64,000 nucleotides of DNA from Corynebacterium sp. J010B-136 (lineage in GTDB: Bacteria > Actinomycetota > Actinomycetes > Mycobacteriales > Mycobacteriaceae): NCBI RefSeq assembly GCF_002967075.1, contig NZ_PUGE01000006.1, positions 62,001-126,000 on the forward strand. Direction: 5' to 3'. Made by a program: the position numbers and the translations under genes. Below are positions 33,656 to 42,262 of this stretch, one piece after another. The notes beneath the pieces were generated by a model that did not search any database, was not told the origin of the DNA, and worked only from the letters and a program-made list of their open reading frames with translations. Each line of letters starts with the position of its first letter. Position 1 is the first letter of the stretch.

Positions 33656-34114
33656 GGTTAATGCTCCTAACTAGTTTTTAAAAGACAGCGGTTTCACGCG
33701 TTGCGCGCAGGCAACGCAAAAGTGTTCGTGGTTTGTGCCAAGAGGCGGTGAGTCAGTGGGAATCAGGTTCGCGTCGCTCGACCGCGCTATTTACTTGGCG
33801 TTAACTCCGGGCTTACCCAAAGTTAGGAACTGTTAAACAGTTCGTTGTTTTTGCTACTTGGAAATAATCGCACGTTTCCCTACCGTTGGCTAGGGGTAAA
33901 GGTCAAATTGTGACTAACCTAACGCTTATCGCCCCTGGTGACTTAAGAATATTAACCAACTTAGGGTTGACTTACTTAAACCCTCGGGCGGATAACCTGC
34001 AGTTTTTAGAAAACACACGTGAGTGTACTTTCGTGGTGTGCGTCAAATCGCATGTGGGGAAGGGGGTGGATGTTGGTTAACCACCGCGCACCAAACCAAA
34101 GTATGATGTGGCGC
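33656..34114. other. 459-bp divergent regulatory region between whcE and a membrane-protein gene
   Basis: No credible gene is seen. It contains a hairpin GCGTTGC-gcgcag-GCAACGC (33698-33717), a 17-bp palindrome GAACTGTT-A-AACAGTTC (33827-33843), a TTGACT at about 33967 that could be a -35 element, and the palindrome TGGTTAACCA near 34073. The size and number of dyads suggest dense control of whcE or an unannotated small RNA. Confidence 0.55.
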
Positions 34115-34558
34115 GTGAGCCAAAGGAATAAAAAGCAAGTGACAAAGGGGCCAACCCCACCGCCATCGATCCTCTACGCGGCGATTCTAGCCTCGCTGCA
34201 GTCGTTAGTAGCGATCGTCTTTGGGGCATTTCTCATGGTGCGTGATTTTACGGGGGCGGAAAATGACTCGATGGTGACATCGACAAGCACTGCCTCGCAC
34301 GTGGGCACTGGAACCGCCATCTTCATCTTCATCATCTTTGGATTTGTCATCGCCTCATCCTGGGCGATGACGCGCGGCAAGCGATGGGGACGCGGTGCCA
34401 TCGTGCTTGTGGAATTCATCCTCGGCGCGAGCTCTTTCCAGATGATGACTGGCGGATCCATCCTCTTGGGAATTGTCACCTTAGTATCCGCCATTTTGAC
34501 CGTATTTTTGATCTTTGGCGTGAAAAGCTCCGGCGAATGGTTCGCGCTTAACTACTAG
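34115..34558 (+). CDS. Small integral membrane protein
   Basis: A 147-residue protein with four likely membrane helices: IPLYAAILASLQSLVAIVFG-type segment near residue 20, a FIFIIFGFVIASSWAM segment near 70, IVLVEFILGASSF near 95, and ILLGIVTLVSAILTVFLIFG (last helix). No known domain is identified; orthologues occur beside whiB1-type genes. GTG 34115 is preceded by TATGAT at 7 nt, a leaderless pattern. It overlaps the next, convergent gene by 11 bp. Confidence 0.75.
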   Translation: MSQRNKKQVTKGPTPPPSILYAAILASLQSLVAIVFGAFLMVRDFTGAENDSMVTSTSTASHVGTGTAIFIFIIFGFVIASSWAMTRGKRWGRGAIVLVEFILGASSFQMMTGGSILLGIVTLVSAILTVFLIFGVKSSGEWFALNY

Positions 34559-35786
34559 TTAACGCCACCAGTTCGCCGTCGCGGGCTTCCACAATATTGC
34601 CATCAGCAATAGCGAGATAGACATCGCCGGCATAACCTTCGCGGTCCACGGGGATGCTGCGTTGGACATCACCGGTGGTCCAATCGATAACATCAATGCC
34701 TTCGCGGGTGGGGACTAAGGCCTTGTCCCCAGCAGATACTCCCGTGCCAATGGCTTGTTCAATAACCTGCGTAACGCGTAGGGCAGTCGGGGTAAACAGA
34801 TATAGACGCTCGCCATCGAACCACGTCATGTGGTGTGGCAAATCAGCGGTCGCAGCCGCAAAAGGCGATGCCGAGTCACGGATTTTTGCAGAGGGGGCGA
34901 CATCCGTGCGTGAGGTTTCCTGGCCTTCATCGTTATAGGAGATGATCGCGGGCCTTTCACCTGGCACATATACTGCTGCGGCGGATTGTCCAACGGCAAC
35001 AAGACGTGCCCCATCACCGTCGATGGTGACTTCTTGCGTTAATTCCGGCTCGCGGGAGTCTTCCGGAGTAGTCGTTTGAAAGCGCAAATGATCTACTTGG
35101 TTGTTTCCGGGGCATGATTCGGAGACGACCAGCAGTTCTGTACGCGTGAGTGCTGAGTTAATCGTGCATTCTTCATGCGGTTGCAAATCGGGTTCTTGCT
35201 TGGCTTCAACATCGCCATACTCGACCGTGCGCACCAAATCAGAGCGCCATAAATCCACGCGGTCAGAAGATACCGTGCCCACGCGGTCATTAGACGAGAT
35301 CGCAATGACTTCATCAGAGTTATTCGCGCTGCGGGTATGGGCATAGTGGCCAGTCGCGGCGTCAATGGCGACCACATCACCGCAGCCGCGGCCGTTGCGG
35401 AAAGTAATGACCACGCGATTCCACGCCGTGGCTAAAGAACAAATCTCCACGTTATCGCGGCTATAGGTCCATGCTGTGGAACCATCTGGATTAGTTGCGG
35501 TAACAGTGTGCGCATCATTGCTAATGAGCAAACCTTGAGAAACCACTGGTTTATACACCCCAGGCGCACCATCATGTGGCACCCGGAATGCTTCTTCCAA
35601 GGAGTTGGGGACAGAGTTTAAAAGCTCTGCTTGGTGTTCAGCGCCAGGAGGTGACACTGGGTTTAAAGACGCATGCGAAATATCCGATTTTGCAACGCTT
35701 AGTCCCACCGCGGCAGCGGTAACCGCCGCGATAACACCAACTGTGAGCCAATCAGCGCGCGTTCGGCGCAGTATGGGGGCTTTCAT
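34548..35786 (-). CDS. Rv3212-like membrane-anchored beta-propeller protein
   Basis: A 412-residue protein with one N-terminal membrane helix (about residues 14-31, LTVGVIAAVTAAAVGLSV) and a long extracellular part with PQQ/propeller-like blades (PDGSTAWTYSRD, VVAIDAATGHYA, IDVIDWTTGDVQRSIPV). Paired Cys at C118/C134-type positions and others could form disulfides. Similar proteins in mycobacteria (Rv3212) lie next to rhlE and are linked to cell-cycle or envelope functions. Its ATG overlaps the rhlE stop by 4 nt (ATGA). Confidence 0.78.
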   Translation of the reverse strand: MKAPILRRTRADWLTVGVIAAVTAAAVGLSVAKSDISHASLNPVSPPGAEHQAELLNSVPNSLEEAFRVPHDGAPGVYKPVVSQGLLISNDAHTVTATNPDGSTAWTYSRDNVEICSLATAWNRVVITFRNGRGCGDVVAIDAATGHYAHTRSANNSDEVIAISSNDRVGTVSSDRVDLWRSDLVRTVEYGDVEAKQEPDLQPHEECTINSALTRTELLVVSESCPGNNQVDHLRFQTTTPEDSREPELTQEVTIDGDGARLVAVGQSAAAVYVPGERPAIISYNDEGQETSRTDVAPSAKIRDSASPFAAATADLPHHMTWFDGERLYLFTPTALRVTQVIEQAIGTGVSAGDKALVPTREGIDVIDWTTGDVQRSIPVDREGYAGDVYLAIADGNIVEARDGELVALTSS

Positions 35787-37057
35787 CGGCGGCGACCACC
35801 ACCGCCAACGCTTCCGCCAGCAACTTTGCGTGCAGGTCCCACAGCGTCTTGAGCTTCAGCCGGGATATCTAGCTTGTCGATGAATTCTTCTGAGGTACTA
35901 AACCACTGCGGCGGTTCAGGCTGACCCAGGTCTAATTCCGAGTCAATAGCCTGCCACTTGTGCAGCTCGTCGAAGCCAACCAAAGTAATGGCGGTTCCAA
36001 AATTACCCGCGCGGCCGGTGCGGCCAATGCGGTGGACATAAGTCATGGCGTCATCAGGTACCTGGTAGTTGATGACGTGAGTGACATCTTCAACATCAAT
36101 GCCGCGGGATGCCACATCGGTGGCTACCAAGATTGGAACTGTGCCATCACGGAATCCCTGCAGGGCTTTCTCACGTGCTTGCTGGTGCAGATCTCCATGC
36201 ACTGCACCAACATGAAAACCTAAGTCAGCTAATTCCTGCGCAGTTTGCGCCGCCGTGCGCTTAGTACGCGTAAAGACAATCGTGCGACCGCGGTCGGGTA
36301 CTTGCAAGATTCTTGATAGCACCGGCAGCTTATCCATGCGGTGGGCTTGGAAAATTACTTGTCGCGTCGAAGCGTGGGTGGGCGCAGATGATTCTGAATC
36401 AGCACGAATATGCACCGGCTGCGTCATGAAAGTCCGCGCTAGGCGCACAATCGCGCCGGGCATCGTGGCCGAAAAGAGCATGGTTTGATGCGGAAAATCG
36501 CTCAAGGCCGCCAAAATCTTTTCGATATCGGGCATGAAGCCCAAATCCAGCATTTCATCGGCTTCATCGAGAACTAAGACGGAGACTTTATCAAGGCGTA
36601 AATCTTTGCGCTGATAGAGATCAAGCAACCGCCCTGGGGTGCCTACGACAACGTCGACTCCAGCGCGCAAAGTTGCCCGTTGTTCATCAAAGTCGCGGCC
36701 ACCTAAAATCGTTGCCACGCGCACGGGAATTTGGGCCGCAGCGATAGCTAAATCATTAGCCACCTGGACCGCCAATTCACGGGTTGGAACAACCACTAAG
36801 CCGCGCGGCGATCCGTCCAGTTCAGGCACGTCAGCGGCATCAAAAACGCGGTCTAATAAAGGAACCCCGAAACCGTAGGTTTTACCCATGCCGGTGCGGG
36901 CTTGGCCGATCAAATCGGTGCCGGATAATGCGATCGGCAAAGTAAGTTCTTGGATGGCAAAGGTATGGGTAATACCTCGGGCCGCGAGCGCGTCGCAGAT
37001 CTCTGCTGCAACACCCATGGCCGCAAAGGTCGGCGAAGTAGTGTTGTTAACTGACAC
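35783..37057 (-). CDS. rhlE: DEAD-box RNA helicase (RhlE type)
   Basis: A 424-residue helicase with all family motifs: Q motif (FAIQELTLPIAL), Walker A ARTGMGKT, PTRELA, GTPGRLLDL, DEAD in LVLDEADEMLDLGF, SAT, and in the second domain ATDVASRGID and HRIGRTGR. A short Gly/Arg-rich tail may bind RNA. The start is GTG 37057, with TAGTAT ending 6 nt upstream on the minus strand (leaderless pattern). It is divergent from the DUF3107 gene. Confidence 0.92.
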   Translation of the reverse strand: MSVNNTTSPTFAAMGVAAEICDALAARGITHTFAIQELTLPIALSGTDLIGQARTGMGKTYGFGVPLLDRVFDAADVPELDGSPRGLVVVPTRELAVQVANDLAIAAAQIPVRVATILGGRDFDEQRATLRAGVDVVVGTPGRLLDLYQRKDLRLDKVSVLVLDEADEMLDLGFMPDIEKILAALSDFPHQTMLFSATMPGAIVRLARTFMTQPVHIRADSESSAPTHASTRQVIFQAHRMDKLPVLSRILQVPDRGRTIVFTRTKRTAAQTAQELADLGFHVGAVHGDLHQQAREKALQGFRDGTVPILVATDVASRGIDVEDVTHVINYQVPDDAMTYVHRIGRTGRAGNFGTAITLVGFDELHKWQAIDSELDLGQPEPPQWFSTSEEFIDKLDIPAEAQDAVGPARKVAGGSVGGGGRRR

Positions 37058-37080
37058 ACCTAGATACTATCTGTCGGGGT

Positions 37081-37086
37081 TATAGT
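37081..37086 (+). promoter_or_regulatory. -10 element for the DUF3107-to-uvrD2 run
   Basis: TATAGT lies 36 nt before the DUF3107 ATG. It may drive the long plus-strand run. The odd-length palindrome AGATACTATCT just upstream overlaps the rhlE -10. Confidence 0.5.
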
Positions 37087-37121
37087 GGGGCTAGTAAGTG
37101 AAAAAGATAGGAGAAATTTTT

Positions 37122-37346
37122 ATGGATATTAAGTTCGGTTTCGCTGATACTGCTCGTGAGCTTGTCATTCGTGTGGCAGGTGAGCAGGACGGTTACCTGC
37201 AGCAAATTAATGAGGCACTTGCTAATGACTCGAATGTTGAAATCGAGGATGAAAAGGGCAAGAAGTTCATCGTGCGCACCGACCGCGTTGTCTACGTCGA
37301 GGTGGGTAGCACCAGCCAGCGCCAGGTTGGTTTCGCCGGCGTATAA
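37122..37346 (+). CDS. DUF3107 protein (Rv3208A/TB9.4-like)
   Basis: A 74-residue acidic protein starting MDIKFGFADTARELVIRV, the DUF3107 signature. The mycobacterial homologue is a small conserved antigen of unknown function. ATG 37122 is preceded by GATAGGAG. It is the first gene of the run that leads to the AdnAB and UvrD2 genes. Confidence 0.85.
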   Translation: MDIKFGFADTARELVIRVAGEQDGYLQQINEALANDSNVEIEDEKGKKFIVRTDRVVYVEVGSTSQRQVGFAGV

Positions 37347-37367
37347 GATCCCGGTAACCTAAGGCAC

Positions 37368-38312
37368 ATGAATTCTTCTAGGCCCAATCTTTCCCGCGCG
37401 TCACAGCGTCTAGAAGCCAACCCTGTTGTCCAAAAAATTGTGCATTTCGCTGAAGAATTTGGATGGTGGCGAGTTGTTGCCATCCCAATTCTGGCGGTGT
37501 TGACGGTTTGGGTCCTAGTAGATATTGCGGTGGATAAGCCGGCAGCCAATTTGCAGCCGGCTACTGATGCCACCTCGGTGCAAACTTCGCAGCAGGCTGC
37601 GGAAGAAGAGCCTGAAGAAACCGGCCCGGATCCAGCAGAAGTTGATGCTGCAGTAGCAGCGGTGACCAATGCGCTTCCCGCCGGTGGGGCTTTTTCCGAC
37701 GGTGGCGATGGCACCTTCCGCCCCGTTGGTACCCCTGGTCAAGACGTCGGGGAAGGACGCGAAATTATCGTCCGCTATTCCGTGGAAGTAGAAAACGGAA
37801 TTGATACCACCCCTTATGGTGGAGACACTGCCTTTGCCACGATGGTCGATGCCACCTTGGCAGACCCACGCGGCTGGACAAAGGACAATCGCTATAAATT
37901 TGTCCACGTGCCGGCAGACTCTCGCCCGGATACCCGCATTCAGCTCACGTCTTTGTCGACTGCAGCGGAGCTATGCGGTGCGGAATTAGAGACGGAAACT
38001 TCCTGCCATACCCGTATTACTGGGGAATCGACGGTCTTGCTTAATGAAGCTCGCTGGGTGCGCGGTGCGCTTCCCTTTGAAGGCGACTTGGGTAATTACC
38101 GCCAATACTTGATTAACCACGAATTTGGCCATGCCATAGGCTATGCCGAGCACCAGGCTTGCGGTGGCGATAAAGAGTTAGCGCCAGTGATGATGCAGCA
38201 GACTTTGTCACTGAATAATGCTGAGTTGCTCAAGTTGTCTCCGGAAGAGGTCTATCCTGACGAAGACGTCACGTGTAATCCAAACCCGTGGCCTTATCCG
38301 CAAACCCAGTAG
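37368..38312 (+). CDS. DUF3152 zincin-like secreted protein
   Basis: A 314-residue protein with one membrane helix at about residues 35-55 (VVAIPILAVLTVWVLVDIAV), an Ala/Glu/Pro-rich linker and an extracellular domain. That domain has FVHVPADSRPDTRIQL and the metal-binding motif NHEFGHAIGYAEH (HExxHxxxxxH) at about residues 247-260, plus conserved Cys residues. A membrane-anchored metallopeptidase is likely; the substrate is unknown. Confidence 0.82.
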   Translation: MNSSRPNLSRASQRLEANPVVQKIVHFAEEFGWWRVVAIPILAVLTVWVLVDIAVDKPAANLQPATDATSVQTSQQAAEEEPEETGPDPAEVDAAVAAVTNALPAGGAFSDGGDGTFRPVGTPGQDVGEGREIIVRYSVEVENGIDTTPYGGDTAFATMVDATLADPRGWTKDNRYKFVHVPADSRPDTRIQLTSLSTAAELCGAELETETSCHTRITGESTVLLNEARWVRGALPFEGDLGNYRQYLINHEFGHAIGYAEHQACGGDKELAPVMMQQTLSLNNAELLKLSPEEVYPDEDVTCNPNPWPYPQTQ

Positions 38313-38324
38313 GAAGGAAAACTA

Positions 38325-39101
38325 ATGGCACAAATTGCATCTCCGCAGCCTTCTGAGCAGGTTTTAAGTGCTTTTAACGCGAGCGTGAGCCAACCGGAGA
38401 AAATGTCCGGGGCTTGGGATTATGGGTGGCGCATGGGCGATGTAGTCTTTGCACGCGCGACCGATATCGCCGCTTGGTCAGCCAAGCTTCGTCTTAAGTT
38501 AGAAATTCCCGGAGCACGTGTGGTGCGCCCCATGCGCGCGACCGATGGCAGGTTTGTCGTCGGCGGTTGGAAAGCCAATCAGCATGTGCCCGGTGAGCTG
38601 AGCAAGCGTGTCGATGAAACCGCAGCGCTTGCTTTGCGCTGGGATGAAGTCATGCTGGAGCAGTCCGAGCAGGTGCTTGCGCGGGATGATGTATTCGCAC
38701 AAGCTGAAGAAATTGCCTGGAAAGAAACTGGCGAAGGCTATCAAGAACTACCCGCCAATCGCCCTGTGGTCATAGGCCATGCAGATTTGCTGGGCACCAC
38801 TATTTATTCCGGTTCTAAGTCACCTGCGATTGTCGACGTTATTCCCACGGCTGCACCGCGGCCGAAGGGCTACTCGGCGGCTCTAGTTATTGTTGATGGG
38901 CTCATCGCCGGTGCGTGTGATGACGGTATTTGCGATCGCTTTGCGCATGTTCCGTGCATCGACCAGCTGCTTTTGCGTGCTATTGCCTATCGCAGGCACG
39001 TTAATAACCTGCACCCGGAGTCGAAATCGTACACCCGTTCACATATTGAAAGGGTCGAAGAATATCTGTTGTCCCGTGTCAATGCGACAATGGGTGCATG
39101 A
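38325..39101 (+). CDS. TIGR02569 family protein
   Basis: A 258-residue actinobacterial protein with a remote kinase/phosphotransferase-like fold; recognisable parts are WDYGWRMGDVVFARATD, VVGGWKANQHVPG and HVPCIDQLLLRAIAYRRH. It is conserved directly before the helicase-nuclease genes in mycobacteria and corynebacteria (Rv3205c-like), so a role tied to DNA repair or to the DUF3152 protein is possible. Its TGA overlaps the AdnA ATG. Confidence 0.8.
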   Translation: MAQIASPQPSEQVLSAFNASVSQPEKMSGAWDYGWRMGDVVFARATDIAAWSAKLRLKLEIPGARVVRPMRATDGRFVVGGWKANQHVPGELSKRVDETAALALRWDEVMLEQSEQVLARDDVFAQAEEIAWKETGEGYQELPANRPVVIGHADLLGTTIYSGSKSPAIVDVIPTAAPRPKGYSAALVIVDGLIAGACDDGICDRFAHVPCIDQLLLRAIAYRRHVNNLHPESKSYTRSHIERVEEYLLSRVNATMGA

Positions 39102-42100
39102 GTCTTGAGGGAAGCACCGATCTTGCCACGCGTTTAATCCCGCGTGAACAAAATATCACCCCGCGCACCTGGGATCTTTCCTTTCCCACCGCGGGTTCTT
39201 ATGTGGTGAAAGGAACCGCTGGCTCGGGCCTGACCAGCTTTTTAGCAGATACTGTGCTGCACCAGATTGAGCTAGGGCAAAACCCCGATAGCATCCTGGT
39301 GGTTGCGGCATCGAAAGAATCTGGCTCGCGCCTGCGCGAAGATATCACCACACGCTTGGCAGCGTCGCAAGGTCAAGAATTTATTTCCGAATCCGCCATT
39401 GTGCGCTCGGTACACTCACTGGCCTTTGCTTTGCTGCGACAAGATAGCGACGAAGAAATTCGTCTGATTACTGGTGCTGAGCAAGACGCCGTTATCCGCG
39501 AGCTGCTAGAAGGGCATGTAGAAAATAATGCCGGCGATTGGCCAGCAGAGATTCGCCCCGCTTTGGGCTATGTCGGCTTTGCCCGCCAACTGCGTGACTT
39601 TTTATTGCGCGCCATCGAAAGGCAGCAAACCCCTGACTCGCTCATTGCCTTAGGCAATCAGCATAACCAGCCCATGTGGACTGCAGCCGGGCATTTCTTG
39701 CGTGAGTATGAGCAAGTCATGGCGCTATCCGGCATGCACTCTTATTCTGCAGCAGAGCTGGTTACCCAAGTGCTATTGCGCGAGCACCTGACGCAATCAC
39801 ATCCGTGGGAGACCATCGTGGTGGATGAGGCACAGCTTTTGGATCCCACCTCCGGGGAGCTGATTCGGCGTTTGGCAAAGACCGCCAAGCTTGTTGTTGT
39901 CGGCGGTGATCCCAACCAGGCGGTTTTTGCTTTCCGCGGTGCAACAACCGACTTTTTAGAAACCTTTCCAGCGCAGCACCAGATCGAGTTGTCTACGCCG
40001 CTGCGTAACCCCGAACCAGCGTGTGTGAGCATCGTTGATTCAGAGCGCACGCAACGCGACGTTTTGGCGGACTTTATTCGCCGCCGCCACTTGGATGACG
40101 GCGTGGCATGGAAAGACATCGCATGCATTGTACGCTCTTCGGGAGATTTAGGCCCGATTCGCCGCACCCTGCTGGCCGCTGGCGTGCCCGTACACATCAA
40201 TCCCACCGATGTCGTCTTATCGGAACAACGTCTCGTTGCGGCGATTTTATTGGCCGTGCGGGCGCTTGAGGAACCACTGGATAATAAAGACTTAGAAGAA
40301 CTTTTAACGGGGCCCATCGGTGGTGCTGACCCAGTTGGCTTGCGCCGCTTGATTCGTGCGTTGCGCCGCTGGAACCCAGAAGCCCGCGGTATGGATATGT
40401 TGCGGGAGATTCTTGCGAGCGAAGTAATCGAAGAGTCTTTGCAAGAAGTTCTCAACAACTATGAAACCGCGACCTTAGAGCGCATCATCGGCATCTTAAA
40501 TAGCGGCCGCGAAGTTCTTAAACACAATGGCTCGCCGGAAGAAGTGCTGTGGGCGATTTGGCACAAGACCGAGCTGGCTAACCGTCTGCGCAACTCGTCG
40601 CTGCGCGGTGGCGCTACAGGTTCACAAGCAGACCGTGACTTAGATGCCATGATGAGCCTTTTTGACGCCGCAGGTGACTACTCAGAGCGCCGCCCCGGCG
40701 CAGAACTTAGTGCCTTTATCAACCACATCACCGAGCAAGTATTACCCACCGGAGTACGCGATAGGCGCACGGCCGTGCCGGATGCCGTCAGCATTCTCAC
40801 TGCCCATGGTGCGGTCGGCAGAGAATTTAACACCGTGGCCGTCGTTGGCGCCCAAGAAGGCGCCTGGCCAGCGTTGGGGGAGACCGGCACTATCTTTGCC
40901 CAAGAAGAACTCATTGACCTAGTGGATTTGGGCATCGATCCAAATATTCCCGTTAATAACATCGCAGACCGCCTGCATGAAGAACGCCGTCTATTCCACG
41001 TTGCCACCACGCGGCACACTTCACGCATGCTGTTGGTAGCAATTGATAATCCAGATGGTGATGAAGTCGCTGAACCATCACGCTTTATCGATGAATTCGC
41101 TAATCGTGCAGGGCATGCTCGCAATATCCCGGAGCAGTTGCAGCGACTGGCACGGCAAGAAACGTTCCGTAAGCAATTGTTTGCTCGGGAGATGGGGTTA
41201 GAACCGCCAGCGACCGTTGAGATACACGAACCTGACAAAGAAATCGACCCGCTGCAAGTATCCGTGTTATCGGTGTCGTCATTTATTGCCCAGATGCGCA
41301 CGGTGGTCGGGAACCCTCAAGCAACTGAGGCGGCACGCGCACAAGCTGCCCGGCAACTTGCACGTTTGGCCGAAGCCGGTGTGCCAGGTGCTGACCCTGA
41401 GCAGTGGTGGGCAACCCAGACGATCTCGGAAGAAAAGCCCTTAAATAACAATCCCCGGCTGAGCCCCTCGCGCATCGAAGCACTATTGAAATGCCCGTTG
41501 AACGCGATGTTGAAAGATACCGCAGATAACACCAGCGATACTTACCACTTGGTGCGTGGCAACCTGGCTCACGCATACATGGAAGCACTGGGACGTGGAG
41601 CTGATGAGGAACTAGCGCGCCGGGAAACCGTCGAGGCATTCTCGAAGGTTCAGACCTCGCCGTCGTGGAAACGCGCGCAGGAGCGTGAAGAGTTTGAACG
41701 GTTATTGCTGCGTACCAACCAGTGGATTCAAGAAACCCGCGGAGTGCTAGAGCTCGTGGACGTGGAAGTGCGCGTGGATGTGGAAACCGAGCCAGGGGTG
41801 CGCATTACCGGTTATATGGACCGTCTGGAGCGTGCCGTCGGCGAGAATGGCGAGCACGGTGGCCTGCGTGTTATTGACTTAAAGACGGGCGCGTATAAGC
41901 CCTCTGATGAAGAGACTTCTGCGCACCCGCAGCTAATGGCCTATCAACTGGTGCTTGCTCACGGTGAACTGCGCCAGGTTGACGGTTTCACCCGGGTAGT
42001 TTCCTCGCAGCAGGGAGAAGAACGCGATGGCGCGACCTTGGTATATCCGGGTGTGGATACGAAGAAGATTGGCACAGCAGAACAGGCACGCAAAGAAGAT

Positions 42101-42262
42101 GAGGAGCTGGCAGAGTTCGCAGCGCAGCTCCCGCCGTTGCTGGAGGAATTAGCTGGCCCGCGGGTAACCGCCAGGATCAGTTCTGAGTGTGATCGCTGCC
42201 CACTGAAACCCATTTGCCCGGTGCAAGCCGAAGGAAAGGTGACTACTGATGTCAACGCCTAA
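39098..42262 (+). CDS. adnA: AdnA-type UvrD/RecB-like helicase-nuclease subunit with altered Walker A
   Basis: A 1054-residue protein: UvrD-like motor (about 1-700) followed by a RecB-family nuclease domain. Motor motifs are DEAQ in VVDEAQLLDPTSGEL, GGDPNQAVFAFRGA, and SILTAHGAVGREFNTVAVVG. The Walker A region reads KGTAGSGLTSF, so residue 45 is Leu (CTG at 39230-39232) where Lys is required for ATP hydrolysis. The nuclease keeps DLKTG and QLMAYQ, and four Cys (one in LKCPLNA, three in SECDRCPLKPIC) suited to an Fe-S cluster. With AdnB it should form the mycobacterial-type end-resection machine. Confidence 0.87.
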   Translation: MSLEGSTDLATRLIPREQNITPRTWDLSFPTAGSYVVKGTAGSGLTSFLADTVLHQIELGQNPDSILVVAASKESGSRLREDITTRLAASQGQEFISESAIVRSVHSLAFALLRQDSDEEIRLITGAEQDAVIRELLEGHVENNAGDWPAEIRPALGYVGFARQLRDFLLRAIERQQTPDSLIALGNQHNQPMWTAAGHFLREYEQVMALSGMHSYSAAELVTQVLLREHLTQSHPWETIVVDEAQLLDPTSGELIRRLAKTAKLVVVGGDPNQAVFAFRGATTDFLETFPAQHQIELSTPLRNPEPACVSIVDSERTQRDVLADFIRRRHLDDGVAWKDIACIVRSSGDLGPIRRTLLAAGVPVHINPTDVVLSEQRLVAAILLAVRALEEPLDNKDLEELLTGPIGGADPVGLRRLIRALRRWNPEARGMDMLREILASEVIEESLQEVLNNYETATLERIIGILNSGREVLKHNGSPEEVLWAIWHKTELANRLRNSSLRGGATGSQADRDLDAMMSLFDAAGDYSERRPGAELSAFINHITEQVLPTGVRDRRTAVPDAVSILTAHGAVGREFNTVAVVGAQEGAWPALGETGTIFAQEELIDLVDLGIDPNIPVNNIADRLHEERRLFHVATTRHTSRMLLVAIDNPDGDEVAEPSRFIDEFANRAGHARNIPEQLQRLARQETFRKQLFAREMGLEPPATVEIHEPDKEIDPLQVSVLSVSSFIAQMRTVVGNPQATEAARAQAARQLARLAEAGVPGADPEQWWATQTISEEKPLNNNPRLSPSRIEALLKCPLNAMLKDTADNTSDTYHLVRGNLAHAYMEALGRGADEELARRETVEAFSKVQTSPSWKRAQEREEFERLLLRTNQWIQETRGVLELVDVEVRVDVETEPGVRITGYMDRLERAVGENGEHGGLRVIDLKTGAYKPSDEETSAHPQLMAYQLVLAHGELRQVDGFTRVVSSQQGEERDGATLVYPGVDTKKIGTAEQARKEDEELAEFAAQLPPLLEELAGPRVTARISSECDRCPLKPICPVQAEGKVTTDVNA

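Noticed and set aside
33886..34080. A 64-codon plus-strand frame in the whcE upstream region
   Set aside because: No ribosome site or family; it covers palindromes and a promoter-like sequence that better explain the region.
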